Below, in pieces: positions 1 through 15,262 of a stretch of DNA of 24,816 nucleotides; position 1 is the stretch's first letter; each line of letters opens with the position of its first letter. Location: contig JBHJMP010001068.1 in NCBI GenBank assembly GCA_043381765.1, positions 1-24,816 of the forward strand, written 5' to 3'. The translations under genes were made by a program, and so were the position numbers. The notes beneath the pieces were generated by a model. The model did not search any database and had not been told where the DNA came from. It saw only the letters and a program-made list of their open reading frames with translations. Source of the DNA: Collodictyon triciliatum (taxonomy: Eukaryota; CRuMs).

Positions 1-107
1 TTTCTTTCTCTTTTTCTTTCTCTTTTTCTTTCTCTTTTTCTTTCTCTTTTTCTTTCTCTTTTTCTTTCTCTTTTTCTTTCTCTTTTTCTTTCTCTTTTTC
101 TTTTCTT
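1..107 (+). repeat. Pyrimidine microsatellite, 12-base unit TTTCTTTCTCTT
   Basis: About nine near-perfect tandem copies of TTTCTTTCTCTT begin at the window edge, so the true left end is unseen. The tract lies upstream of the first recognisable kinase exon (from about 184) and is pyrimidine on that gene's sense strand, as in the other introns here. It is therefore probably intronic. Confidence 0.95.
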
Positions 108-183
108 CATTTAAACAAAGAATACAGAAACAAAGTTTGTAGAATAATTGCAACATGAAGTAAAATAAAACATACTCTTTAAG

Positions 184-2112
<1,929 letters not shown>

Positions 2113-2606
2113 GAAGTCCCACAAGCGACAAAACATCCTCGATGCAGAAGAAAATGGGGCGACTATGAACCCGCACAACCTTGTCCTTCTTTGCTCGCCT
2201 CATAAAAAGAGGAAACTTAGCCCCGAAACCCAAGTGCGAATCCAAAGGTGTGGCAGATTGCACTCAAAGTCATAGTTCCACATCAAGATATTATATTTCT
2301 GGAATATATACATGTATCATTTTTTGGAGTTGTATTGCGCGCCAATTTTTCCTAACTATATCTACATGTGTATGATTATATGCTAATTGCTATTTTTATG
2401 AGTTCAATAAACATCAAGTTATGTGTTGTTCGCTACTATTCATTCCGCAGTTCAGGTTCGTATTCCTTTCAGGATGGGAGTGTCACTTTTGCGAGTTGCG
2501 TTTCTTCGACTGCTCGTTTGCAACTTGCTTCTGTCCTTTGGCTACTTGAACGCTTACTCACGAAACGCTTATGTTTTCTTCAGGAAGCCCGTTCGGCGCC
2601 GAACAG
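2113..2606. other. Intergenic spacer between kinase and OpuAC gene
   Basis: This holds the kinase 3' region (an AATAAA lies near 2406) and the presumed promoter and 5' leader of the next + strand gene. Several short open frames overlap here, but none looks like a protein and none joins the neighbours. Confidence 0.5.
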
Positions 2607-5765
<3,159 letters not shown>

Positions 5766-5875
5766 ATAAATATAATAATAATCATAGTAATAATCATCAT
5801 CATAATAATAATGATACCAAAAATAAAGATAAGGTAAAATGAATAGGTCAGTGCAAATTTTTGTCTCTTTGTGAC

Positions 5876-6080
5876 TCAGTCCCAAGGATGATATTGCATT
5901 ATGGTGTATGCTTGCGAGAAATAACAATTATCATGACTGGCATAGAAAAGCTCCGGAATATAAGTCACAGGACGCAATAAATAGTGGGTTTCAGGCAAAT
6001 CATATGGTTGTTGGAATATGAGAAATTGCATAAAGCCATTAAATTCTCGGAAGGTGATGACCACGCACTGGTTATATACA
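5876..6080 (-). other. Possible orphan or degenerate terminal exon
   Basis: The - strand is open and reads protein-like through CVVITFREFNGFMQFLIF, DLPETHYLLRPVTYIPEL and MQYHPWD, ending at TGA (5878-5876). An acceptor-like AACCAG precedes it near 6080. The composition differs from the AT-rich surroundings. I find no convincing upstream exon, no start and no recognised family. It may be the remnant of a gene or an exon of an unannotated one. Confidence 0.28.
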
Positions 6081-6251
6081 TCGCCATGTTTTCTCTTTTC
6101 TCTCTCTTTTTGAATAAGTTACTACAGTCCCTAAAATCCACCAAATTATTGTAAGTACTCTCAAAAGTAATGTCATTGTCGAAAAACACAGAACTGATTC
6201 TTCCTCAAAATCCTGAAAATGTTTTTCCGCGCCCAAAGCTAAAATTGGATA

Positions 6252-6252
<1 letters not shown>

Positions 6253-6282
<30 letters not shown>

Positions 6283-6364
6283 TGTATGTATGTATGTATG
6301 TATGTATGTATGTATGTATGTATGTATGTATGTATGTATGTATGTATGTATGTATGTATGTATG
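6253..6364. repeat. (TATG)n microsatellite
   Basis: About 28 tandem TATG (equivalently GTAT/ATGT) units, essentially uninterrupted, lie in the spacer between convergent genes. The Met-Tyr-Val-Cys open frame across it is a repeat artefact. Confidence 0.97.
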
Positions 6365-6982
6365 AGGGTGCTTTTCAATTAAAATTCAGATATTGATTAA
6401 TACCTTGTATTTGACTTTTGAAAACTTGAGTAATTAGCCCTCCTCAATTCACTACATTTTAATGAATTCATGATACATACATATGAATGTATATGCTGTT
6501 TGAATGATGTTTTGTGATGAAATTTTAATGGATTTCAAGAGCCGTATTTTCTTCGAGACTGCCATGAAATTGAGAATGTGTTTGGCTGGGTTGAATTTAG
6601 CTGAAAATATAATTCGATATGGGTGGTGGTTTTGGCGGGTATGTTTTCTTATAAAGGGCATAAAATTGATTAAGTGAGCGAAGACAACAAAGTGATAGTA
6701 CTGAATAAAAAGTAATATAAAAATAGTCGTTTCATCCATCCTAAGGAAGGTGATTTGGTATTTGTTTGTGTGTTAGAAATGCGTAGGTTGCCCATAGCCG
6801 ACTGTGCTATATTGTTTTCATGCTCAGAGCTGATACTTCACAAACTCTGCGAAAAGAAGGTACATTTTATATCAAATTTACTCAAACGTGTAAAAAAAAA
6901 AAGAAGGAAAAATCACTTGAATCCTTTTGGTGGATACCTACAAATGTCTTATAATTGGAACGGGGATGAATGCAGTACAGTG

Positions 6983-9724
6983 TCATCCGTGCAAACCCAG
7001 AGCATACATCGTGATTGTGTGCGCATCTCGGCTGGATACATAAAGGCGACCGCCCGGCTGCAAAGAGACACCCCACGGATGGTTGCAAGTGATATATTTG
7101 ACTACCTTCCCGTCTGCTGCGTACATGTGGATGCGATTGTCATTGTACGAGGCCACAAGGAAGCTTCCGTTGGGAGCCGCACAAAGAGTCGCATAGTCAC
7201 GGACCGCGGCAACGTGAACACAGCGGACGAGGCTTCCATGTGTAGTGAGAAAGTGAACCTTAGAACCAGCAAAGCCGATGACGCCGATTGTATTGTCACT
7301 CGCCACCATGAGCCCATCGCACTGGGTCAAATCCGGCACTGAGCCAGAGTTTACAACAAATCGAACAAAGACTCCTCGCGGGTCAAACATCTGGATGCGA
7401 TTGTTTCCAGAGTCGCTTACAAAGAGATTCCCCTCAGTGTCAAATGCCAAATGATGCGGTTTGTTGAACTCACCAGGGTTGCTTCCTTTTTGCCCGATAG
7501 TCTTTATGTGCACAAACTCATCTGTCATGAGCTGGACTCGGTGGTTGGCTCCTTCGGACACGGCCACGATACCTTGTGGAGATATTGCAATGCCAATCGG
7601 ATAATTGAACTGCATCTTTCCCACACCCTTTTCACCCACCGATTTGATGTGGTCGAGCTGTGGTGAAAGCTGCTGTATTCTAAAGTTCATGCCATCGGCC
7701 ACAAAGACGGCCCCGGTGATTGGGTGTCTGGCGAGGCCGAAAGGGCACATGAATTGTTGAGGCCCGCGACCAAGCTTGCCGATTGTACGAACGACGTGGT
7801 GCTGGTCTCTGCTTCGGCTTGCATCATGCAAGGGAAGCGAAGTGACAATATCGCCCGAGGGTAATGCAGGAGAAGGCGACTGTGGTGGGCCAATCGCCCG
7901 CACCAGACTGGGACTTGAGGGCTGAGACACTTGTCTGGCAGGGCTCTGGGGAGGAAATGGCGTTTGCGCTTGAGGTCGTGCAAATGCATCCGACACTGGG
8001 CGGACTGACTGAACTACATTTGGAGTGCTTTGCTGCAAATTAGAGTCTGTATGGTGACTAACAAATATTTTGATGTAATAGAGAATAAAGTCCATCGTTT
8101 TGTGGGCATCGTTCACACAGGGTGGCGCTTGTATTGTTCTCATCGGTCGAGAGAGGTGATTTTGGGCGATGGAGTCGAGGATGTCATATTCAATATTTTG
8201 CGGTGCTGTTTGCAGGTCGTTGCTTTGGAAGGGCTTTGTTTGGTTTCTCTCATTAGTGATGAAGTCGATTTGTTCGATGGCCATTTGAATGCTTTCTTTT
8301 TCGTTTGCGACGGCTCTTAGGTGGTGGTTGTATCCATCTTCTAACTAGAGGTAGGCGTGATAATACTAATTACATCAAGTGTATTGCAGATTTAGGAATA
8401 CTATTTAATCAGCAGCCAGCGATTATCTATGTCATCATTTTTCTTTACCAAAGAAGATATACTTGTTGCATTACGGTAGCTTCCACTCGGCCAAGAAGCT
8501 CCCTGATTGTGTTTAGCTTTTCTGACATTGCCTCCTTTAGCTTGGTCACTTTTGTCACTTCCTAATATATTTTGCATCAGGTTGTAATTTTTTATTTTAT
8601 TTTTTTTGCTCGCACTAACGCATGGAATAAGACATATGATTTACTGGCAAAATCACATATCAAAAGAAATAGAAATAGAAATAGAACAAAGATGATAAAA
8701 TCAAACAAACATGCTCCAAAAGAACTTGTGCCCGTTCATCCACGGCGAGCATATCGCGCTTCAGTCTCATCGCTCTTTCTGCAAAACTATCTACAAATCC
8801 AGACGAGGATACTGAAGACGACCGCATACATTCGTTTCCAAGCACAGATTCTGCTATTTTTTCAGATTGCTGTGAACTACTCGACTCTGCGTTTTCTGAA
8901 ACAGCCACTTTACGCCCCTCCAATCGGATATACTTTGCGCGGCTTTCATTCCCACTTCCGCTCCCTGTGTTGGACTCGGTCACTTCGGAGAGATTTTCAT
9001 CCACCCTATGGGTTCATAAAACAAATCAAATCAAATCAAATCAAATCAAATCAAATAATATAATATAATATAAAACAAGTAAAGCATGAACCAAATAAAA
9101 CAGAAATATACATATACGTACATATATATGTAAAAGTCAGTATGCACGATAAGTAAACATTTAAATAAAAAGAATAAAGAAAAAGAATAAAGAAAAAGAA
9201 TAAAGAAAAAGAATAAAGAAAAAGAATAAAGAAAAAGAATAAAGAAAAAGAATAAAGAAAAAGAATAAAGAATAAAGAATAAAGAAAAAGAATAAAGAAT
9301 AAAGAAAAAGAATAAAGAATAAAGAAAAGAAAAAGAAAAAGAAAAAGAAAAAGAAAAAGAAAAAGAAAAGAAAAGAGGGAAGGACAATGGTGTTGATACC
9401 AATAATAAAACAACGCGCTACATAGTTTTGAGGGCGGTGTATCGAAAAGGCTTCCGGCCTTTCTGCATGATATAGACAACAGCAAGAGACTCACGGCGTT
9501 TGGCTCTCGCACAACGGCATATAAAGAGTCTTGAGGTCTGATCCAGCCGCAGTCACAATGACGCGACAGACTGAACAAAAGAGCGCGGCAGACGACGAAA
9601 CAAAACTCAGGCGTTCGGGAGAGAGACACGCCGTGCAACAAACGTGTCCGCATGACAGTTGCTTCCTGACCAGAGTTCGGCCGCACTCTCGTCTGCACAT
9701 TCCGCATTGGCGCAGGTCGCTCAT
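6983..9724 (-). CDS. RING finger / coiled-coil / NHL-repeat protein (TRIM-NHL-like), 4 exons
   Basis: Exons on the - strand are 9724-9495, 9005-8711, 8561-8463 and 8344-6983 (TGA). All are in phase and give 661 residues. Residues 7-53 form a C3HC4 RING: C7xxC10, C25xH27, C30xxC33, C50xxC53. A Ser-rich linker follows, then a long coiled coil (about 150-245; e.g. KLKEAMSEKLNTIRELLGRV) spread over three exons. A Pro/Ser/Gln-rich stretch comes next, and then about six NHL blades from about residue 392 to the end (e.g. FNKPHHLAFDTEGNLFVSDS, NNRIQMFDP). RING plus coiled coil plus NHL suggests an E3 ubiquitin ligase whose propeller binds RNA or protein, as in animal TRIM-NHL proteins. No B-box is visible between RING and coiled coil. 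Start ATG 9724 is chosen because it directly precedes the RING; in-frame ATGs at 9763 and 9898 would add hydrophobic sequence. Confidence 0.9.
9006..9494 (-). other. RING-NHL intron 1 with pyrimidine (sense-strand) repeats
   Basis: The donor is GTGAGT (sense, starting at 9494) and the acceptor is CCATAG (ending at 9006). It contains (TCAAA)n at about 9020-9057 with a short ATAAT run to 9075, and a long A/G-rich array at about 9166-9376 (plus strand AAAGAATAAAGAA variants, then AAAAAG). On the gene's sense strand the latter is a TTCTTT/TTTTTC pyrimidine tract. Splicing completes a proline codon (CC|G) between QTP and VDENLSEV. Confidence 0.85.
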
Positions 9725-10001
9725 CACGCAGCGCGGGGGAGAAGGACAGAGAAGCCGCTTCATGCGGAACAGAGGCAGCAATAAGCACAACAAATGAAGC
9801 AGGAAGAAGGTTTGGGTGAGAAAGCGGCGGATGGCTGAAAAGAGAGGCTTTCCAGGCAGCAATAAAGATCCGCGAGTCACAGGATCAGCGCCTCTCATTC
9901 AGTGGGATGACATGTTTTGTTTATTCGTGGTGGAGTATATTAGTGTGGTGTAAACTGGTCTGAAGATTTTGCTATTGACACCCTTCCGTCTGTATCGTTT
10001 T

Positions 10002-10032
<31 letters not shown>

Positions 10033-10314
10033 GTTTTTGTTTTGTTTTGTTTTGTTTTGTTTTGTTTTGTTTTGTTTTGTTTTGTTTTGTTTTGTTTTAA
10101 TTTGAAAGACGCTGAAGACATGCAAAAGTATAGTGCTTGATGTTGCTGGTAATGATAGCTAATGACTGTTGTCTCACGAGTTAATGCTCCTTTGGCTCAC
10201 TGGTGCTACTGGGCGGTCTTCTCCAAAGATAAGGATTCTGTAAGAAATGAATTAGTGACATATGGCGCACACAGAAACAGACACAGACGATGGTGCATTG
10301 GGGCACAATACGGT
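9725..10314. other. Spacer upstream of RING-NHL, holding (TTTTG)n
   Basis: This is the presumed promoter and leader of the RING-NHL gene and the 3' region of the GPCR gene, both on the - strand. A (TTTTG)n array with one TTTTTG slip fills about 10004-10098. No coding sequence is supported. Confidence 0.6.
10004..10098. repeat. (TTTTG)n microsatellite
   Basis: About 18 tandem TTTTG units with one six-base variant, between two - strand genes. Confidence 0.96.
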
Positions 10315-12174
10315 TCAGTACCGATAGTTTTGGCGGAGCTTCTTATTGTTGCCATATATGATGCTGTTGAAGAAGCCGAAAGTCGGGGAGAAGATGGAAT
10401 GGATAAGATAAAGCCAGAACTATCCAAGGTTGGTTTATCAAAGTGGAGTATTGTTGTTTTTAATAAATATTCTGCTCTTCGCGAGCACATGCGTTATACT
10501 TTACTGTGTTAAAAGTTTTGGGAAAGTAAGTATGATAAACCCGAGACAAATTGAAAAAAAAACCTGCGGGTGGTCGGGATCGATGATGTTCTGGATGCGA
10601 TTGATAACAGCCCAAATCCAACAAAACACCCATGAAATCACTACGCTTAGTAGCCTTCGGCTGATTTCGTCTCGAAAGCGGTCCATATTGGCAGATTTTG
10701 GTGTGTATCCATCTCCATTCCCGGACTATTTTAATTCATCTTTAGTTGTTCGTAAACTTCTTTTCTTTTCTTCAAATCCTAGCTGATTTTAAAATAATTT
10801 TTTTGTCTATATATTCAAGTTGTACTTCTGGTAAAACAGATAAATGTATCGATATTCTGAAGAAAGAAAAAAAAAAGGCAAAAGGTGATGGAATGAAAAT
10901 GCAACTCTTTACTTGAAGCTTTAAAAGCTCTCGGTGGCAGATTGCGTAGATGCCCAGGTTGATAATTAGAATTGCAATCATGGGCCCGTAGAAGAAGGCA
11001 AAGCGAAATGGACTTTCAGGGTCTTCAATCCAGCACCTAGTAACAACGAATAGAGGGAATTCATTCAGACATGATAAAAAAAAATGAGGTGAAGATACAA
11101 ATTTAATTACTGAACGAAAAAAAAAAAAAAAAGAAGCACCAAACACCAGCTTCACCAAAGCTTTCGAGGGATAAAAGAATGATTAGAAACAATCCAGGAA
11201 TTCCCCATGCAACCATATGAAAGTATCTTTCGTAATCTTCAAGCTAGACCATACAGACCGGAAGAAATGTGTTAATTGCAAAATCTGGACAGCGCTCCTG
11301 AAAATTGGCGCATCAAATGGGATACGTTCATTATTTACACTCAGATAAAAACCACATGGTGAAAAAATAAGATTGGTTGAAGTACATACATGAACTAAAG
11401 GCCTTGTAATCATAAAGTATGCCGCCAGGGCTATGAAGAATGTCCATATGAAAGCCGAGAGATAAAAGAATTGAATGCCCGCTCCTGCCACAAAAGTATT
11501 CGCCATTGTGTGTGTCATGAATCAAAAGTGATAAAGAGAGAAAAGAGAGAGAAAAGAGAGAGAAAAGAGAGAGAAAAGAGAGAGAAAAGAGAGAGAAAAG
11601 AGAGAGAAAAGAGAGAGAAAAGAGAGAGAAAAGANNNNNNNNNNNNNNNNNNNNNNNNNNNNNNNNNNNNNNNNNNNNNNNNNNNNNNNNNNNNNNNNNN
11701 NNNNNNNNNNNNNNNNNNNNNNNNNNNNNNNNNNNNNNNNNNNNAGAGAGAAAAAGAGAGAAAAAGAGAGAAAAAGAGAGAAAAAGAGAGAAAAAGAGAG
11801 AAAAAGAGAGAAAAAGAGAGAAAAAGAGAGAAAAAGAGAGAAAAACCTTGCAAAACGCAAGCAAAGTGCTCTCCAGGATTTGCTGTGTCGAAGCTTGATC
11901 CAGCAGCAAAAACAGACATCAGAGTAGAAAAGGAGCCAAACAAGTCTGTAATGGACTGGATAAAAACCAGCTTCAAGGCGAATGATCGCAACGCCGGGAA
12001 CCGCACATACGAGAATATCACGAATAAGCAGCCGATGATGGACAGGCAGCATGCGGTGAACGTGACAGACCGAATCGCTGTGGTTTCGTCACGGGAAAAG
12101 CTTGTCATTCTAAGGTGCCCAATAGAAACTTTCATGAACTCGTTTCTGACTCTGTTCATTTTTCTTATTTTCAA
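10315..12174 (-). CDS. Class E (cAMP-receptor-like) seven-helix GPCR, 6 exons
   Basis: Exons on the - strand are 12174-11847, 11484-11390, 11243-11140, 11036-10913, 10725-10564 and 10419-10315 (TGA). All are in phase, giving 305 residues from ATG 12174; a start at 12108 (MTSFSRDETTAIRS) is equally plausible. Helix landmarks: TM1 FTACCLSIIGCLFVIFSYV; TM2 LVFIQSITDLFGSFSTLM; CVLQGAGIQFFYLSAFIWT leading TM3; YERYFHMVAWGIPGLFLI (TM4); GVWCWIEDPESPFRFAFFYG before TM5; VISWVFCWIWAVINRIQN (TM6); SIFSPTFGFFNSIIYGNN (TM7). The two Cys (CVLQ and WCWI) are placed as the family's extracellular disulphide. This pattern is typical of Dictyostelium CAR/Crl receptors, which sense cAMP or other chemoattractants at the plasma membrane. 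The tail after TM7 is very short (KKLRQNYRY), so it lacks the long phosphorylated tail of cAR1. Ligand unknown. Confidence 0.92.
11485..11846 (-). other. GPCR intron 1: (CTCTCTTT)-type tract around an assembly gap
   Basis: The sense strand runs GTTTTT ... GGCAG. The plus strand shows A/G arrays GAGAGAAAAGA (11529-11634) and AGAGAGAAAA (11745-11845), which are pyrimidine on the sense strand. They flank 110 N at 11635-11744. Splicing completes a Gly codon (G|GA) in CVLQGAGIQFF. The N run and the repeat make the true intron length unknown. Confidence 0.88.
11635..11744. other. Assembly gap (110 N)
   Basis: There are 110 consecutive undetermined bases between two purine-repeat arrays whose registers differ slightly. 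The gap is intronic, so no GPCR coding sequence is lost. Confidence 0.99.
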
Positions 12175-12949
12175 CTCTCACTTTCACTCTCACTCTCTCT
12201 CAATCTCATTGGCGCCATTTTTCTGTCCTTTGAAAGCCCAGTGCAAACTGATAGTTATGGATAAAGCCCAGGATATTGCCACAAAACAAAAGTCTCCGTT
12301 AGATATATTCCATATAGTGTATTTGGTATTTTTATTTGTGGAAGTTATATAATATTATGTAGCTTCAGGTTCAATTCACACAAATATGGATATTTATAGG
12401 TGTCAAGTTTGCGCTAATGCCGCAATATTAATCTGGGGAAAGGAAATCGCACCCGCCTTAGTTTCGTTGGTTTTGTTTTTTCAAAATACGCCGTGTTGTC
12501 CTTTGTGGGTTGTGGATCACCCATCAGAGACACAAACACACACAAAGCACAAAAACGAAGGCAACTTCGCGGGCGTCCCAGGAGTCAAGACACATCTGCC
12601 ACTTTTTGTATTCATCGGACAGAGAAGAATAGAACAGGAGACCTTAGAAAAGAAGCTGAGAGCGAAAAAAAAACAAAACCAAAGGAATATGAGAAAGATC
12701 GAAATGAAAACAGGAAAAGACCTGTGAACCAACAAAGACCCGTCACTCGTTAGTTTTCTACACAAAACTTTGCCTTTCATAAGGCAGGAAACCACCTTTG
12801 CCCTTTTAGTTTGTGGTCACAAAAGTCCCACTCTCTTTTTCTTTTTCTGATTGTATTTATTTGGTTTAGATATGCCGATGGACAATAAGTTGTTTCTTTA
12901 TTTCATTCTTTCATGGTTTCAAAATAGGCTTAAAGTTCAGGCTCGGAGG
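12175..12949. other. Divergent promoter region between GPCR (-) and MLO-like (+)
   Basis: The 5' ends of two genes face away from each other here. It contains a CT-rich stretch (12175-12215). An open + frame at 12386-12727 ends GKDL next to a GTGAAC donor-like site whose phase would fit an acceptor at 12927 (AAAATAG). This could be an extra N-terminal MLO exon, but it resembles nothing in the MLO family and its splice sites are weak. Confidence 0.4.
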
Positions 12950-15262
12950 ATGGGTCACCCTGGTCCCTTTGAACCCAAACAGTTCAAGGACATCGAGTTC
13001 GACAAGTACTCTGTTTCTATCACTGTGATGACGGCCTTTGGACTGATCATCGCAGCGTTCTTTAAGTTTGTCTTAGGGCTCATCGACTTTGTAGGGTTTC
13101 ATTCATGTATTTACCAGATATTCACGTCCTTTTACATATTTATTTATTTTATTATTTGCCTGGGAACAATTATATTTTGAACTTAACATTTTGCTTGCTC
13201 GAGTATCTCTCTTGAGACTGAGACTGAATATATTTGGGAGACAAAATAAGCCAGAAGAAAAAAACACTAACTAGATTATCATCCTCCTCTCTTCAATATA
13301 TCTTTATGGTCAAATAAAAAAGTATATGAAGAATCAGATACCCCAATTGTATGACATTATTCAAAGACTTTACAAGGGTATGAACTATGTTACAAGCTGT
13401 AATACTATTAATATCTGTTTTTTTTTAATTCTTTGATATTTTCTTCTTTTTTTTGACCTTTATTTTTTTTAATAAATAGAATTGATGGTCTGCAGTGCGA
13501 TATCTATGTTTGTGTTTATAAGCAAGTTCACAAACTTTGTGGCTCATATTACGTCACAAGAAATGCCGGGAATGATGTATGACCTTGTGACCTTGTTATT
13601 TATTACCGGTTTTCTGGTATACACAGTATTCATCATGTACCTGATGTTGTTGGGAACGTACTTTATGAACAGATGGTCATCCTTTGAGCAATCTATCCCA
13701 AGTAAAACTTAATATACATTTTATCCCACATAAATCCAAAATCATTACTTTGCTGATTAAAGAAGCTCTATCCATTTTCCTTTCATTTATTTCCAAGAAC
13801 AATTATGTATTCAAAATTGATGAGGATGAAGCCTTTGATACACAAAACTAGGCAAAATCAAATAAAACATCAGATTTTAAAATAAATTATGACAGGTATC
13901 ATGGAAGAGAGGAGCAACGAAACGCTGGAGATGATAAAGAGACGACCCCTTCTTACAAGATATACAAATATACGATTGTTGATAGACCATTGGCGCTTCC
14001 AAGAGGCATATGAATACCATCTTGCTCGCAGTGATTTCATTATCAACCATGACCTCAGTGATTGCTTCGAGTATAGTTCATATTTACGGAAATGTATCCG
14101 GGAGGTGATTGCTCGACTACTCAAAATCCATTGGTCATTTTGGTTTCTTATTTTTCTTATTGTATGTGGTCAGCATGTTCGAATGGAGTTGGGATATCGC
14201 CTGACACGCAAAGAGCACCTCATCCTCTTTGCCGTGCTCGGTTGGGTATCCCTTTTTGTTGGCCTTTTAGCCATGCTGAAGTGTAAATACCTATGGAACC
14301 ACATACTTAGGTCAGGTGCTGGCCCAGGGTCTGATTGGAATAATACAAAAGCGGAGCAAAACTTGGAAACCGTGGACGCAAACTTCCATCCACGAAGAAT
14401 AAGGGAGCTTGACATGGGCTTGGATGTCGATTTGGGACTTCATGTCCATCCAAAAGTCGCTCCTCAACAAAGCCCTTCGCTGCATAAGCCTGGGCAACAA
14501 AAGCCACAACAACCCATGAACCATGTGGCGGATGCAAATACTCGCGCGGACTACCAAAATGTTGGTGAAGAACAGCGAGAAAATAGGCCAAACCAAACCG
14601 CATACGAGAAACACAAGGTCAAGCCGCCGCCAGATTCTCAAGCGACGTCCATGGGCTCATATTTTGAGCTGGATGAGGACCAAGATATTGAAGCAGGATT
14701 CGCAAGAACTTTGCCATCTTCAGCAGATTCGATTGAACAAAACCGACAAGGGAATGAAAACATTAGGGGTGGAGGGAATCTTGGCCGTCTTTTTCCAGCA
14801 GGTTTCCAGTCTCCTTATCCTGTCCAACCAAAACATTACACACGCCGTCAATCTCCGCTTTCGGCTGAAGCTGAGAAGTTGCTTCGAAACCATCGCACGA
14901 GGCAACCATTGTCTGAATCGGAGACCAGTCAGAACCCAGTTGTCGCATCTACATATGTCCCTTTTGAAAAGCTGTTTTGGCTGCGCGGTCCTCGGCCGTT
15001 GCTGTGGACTCTTCGTGGAGTTTTGTTCTACCAAATCTTCCATATTTCCCTCTACTCTCTATATTACTTTCCTCTCGCAGTTGACATTGGTTTGTTGTGG
15101 ATTCACTTTTTGATTGTGATTCCACCGGTCATATTTCTGTTTGTCCTGCTTCCGCTTCTTCTTCCGTTTTATACCATCATCAGCGTGAGTGGCATGTTTT
15201 CACAAGGGACTATGATTCGCCTCACTCTTTTGCAACAAGGCTGGTCGTCTGATGGCCAGTAG
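12950..15262 (+). CDS. MLO: MLO-like seven-transmembrane protein, 4 exons
   Basis: Exons are 12950-13090, 13332-13377 (13323 or 13338 also in phase), 13480-13701 and 13896-15262 (TAG), giving about 591 residues. MLO landmarks: TM1 SVSITVMTAFGLIIAAFF; YKELMVCSAISMFVFISKF, matching the plant KEELMLLGFISLLL block and assembled across a splice junction; TM3 leading to NRWSSFEQS (WKxWE-like); RSDFIINHDLSDCFEYSSYL; LFWLRGPRPLLWTLRGVLFY, matching FWFxRPxLLLxLIHFxLF; and LPFYTIISVSGMFSQGTM near the end. Plant MLOs are calcium channels or calmodulin-binding membrane proteins tied to mildew susceptibility, pollen-tube and root responses. Two oddities: the third cytoplasmic loop carries an insert of about 220 residues rich in Pro, Gln, Asn and acidic residues (about 270-492), and the protein stops at LLQQGWSSDGQ, where the calmodulin-binding helix would begin. 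The family's conserved extracellular cysteines are not evident. Confidence 0.85.

Larger units (their letters stand above)
5766..6982. other. AT-rich spacer between convergent genes
   Basis: This lies between the 3' ends of the OpuAC gene (+) and the RING-NHL gene (-). It contains the (TATG)n array, short ATA/ATT runs (about 5762-5815), and two weak coding-like islands. One is on the - strand at 5876-6080. The other is on the + strand at about 6776-6860, reading MRRLPIADCAILFSCSEL before a GTACAT donor-like site. Neither could be joined to further exons. Confidence 0.5.

Noticed and set aside
6755-7342. 195-residue + strand frame
   Set aside because: Most of it is antisense to the NHL propeller exon on the - strand, which shows clear repeated blades. 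Only the first about 85 bases before a GTACAT site look possibly exonic, and these are mentioned in the spacer entry.
12386-12727. Additional N-terminal MLO exon
   Set aside because: The phase fits an acceptor at 12927, but the sequence is unlike MLO N-termini and the splice sites are poor. Kept only as a possibility.
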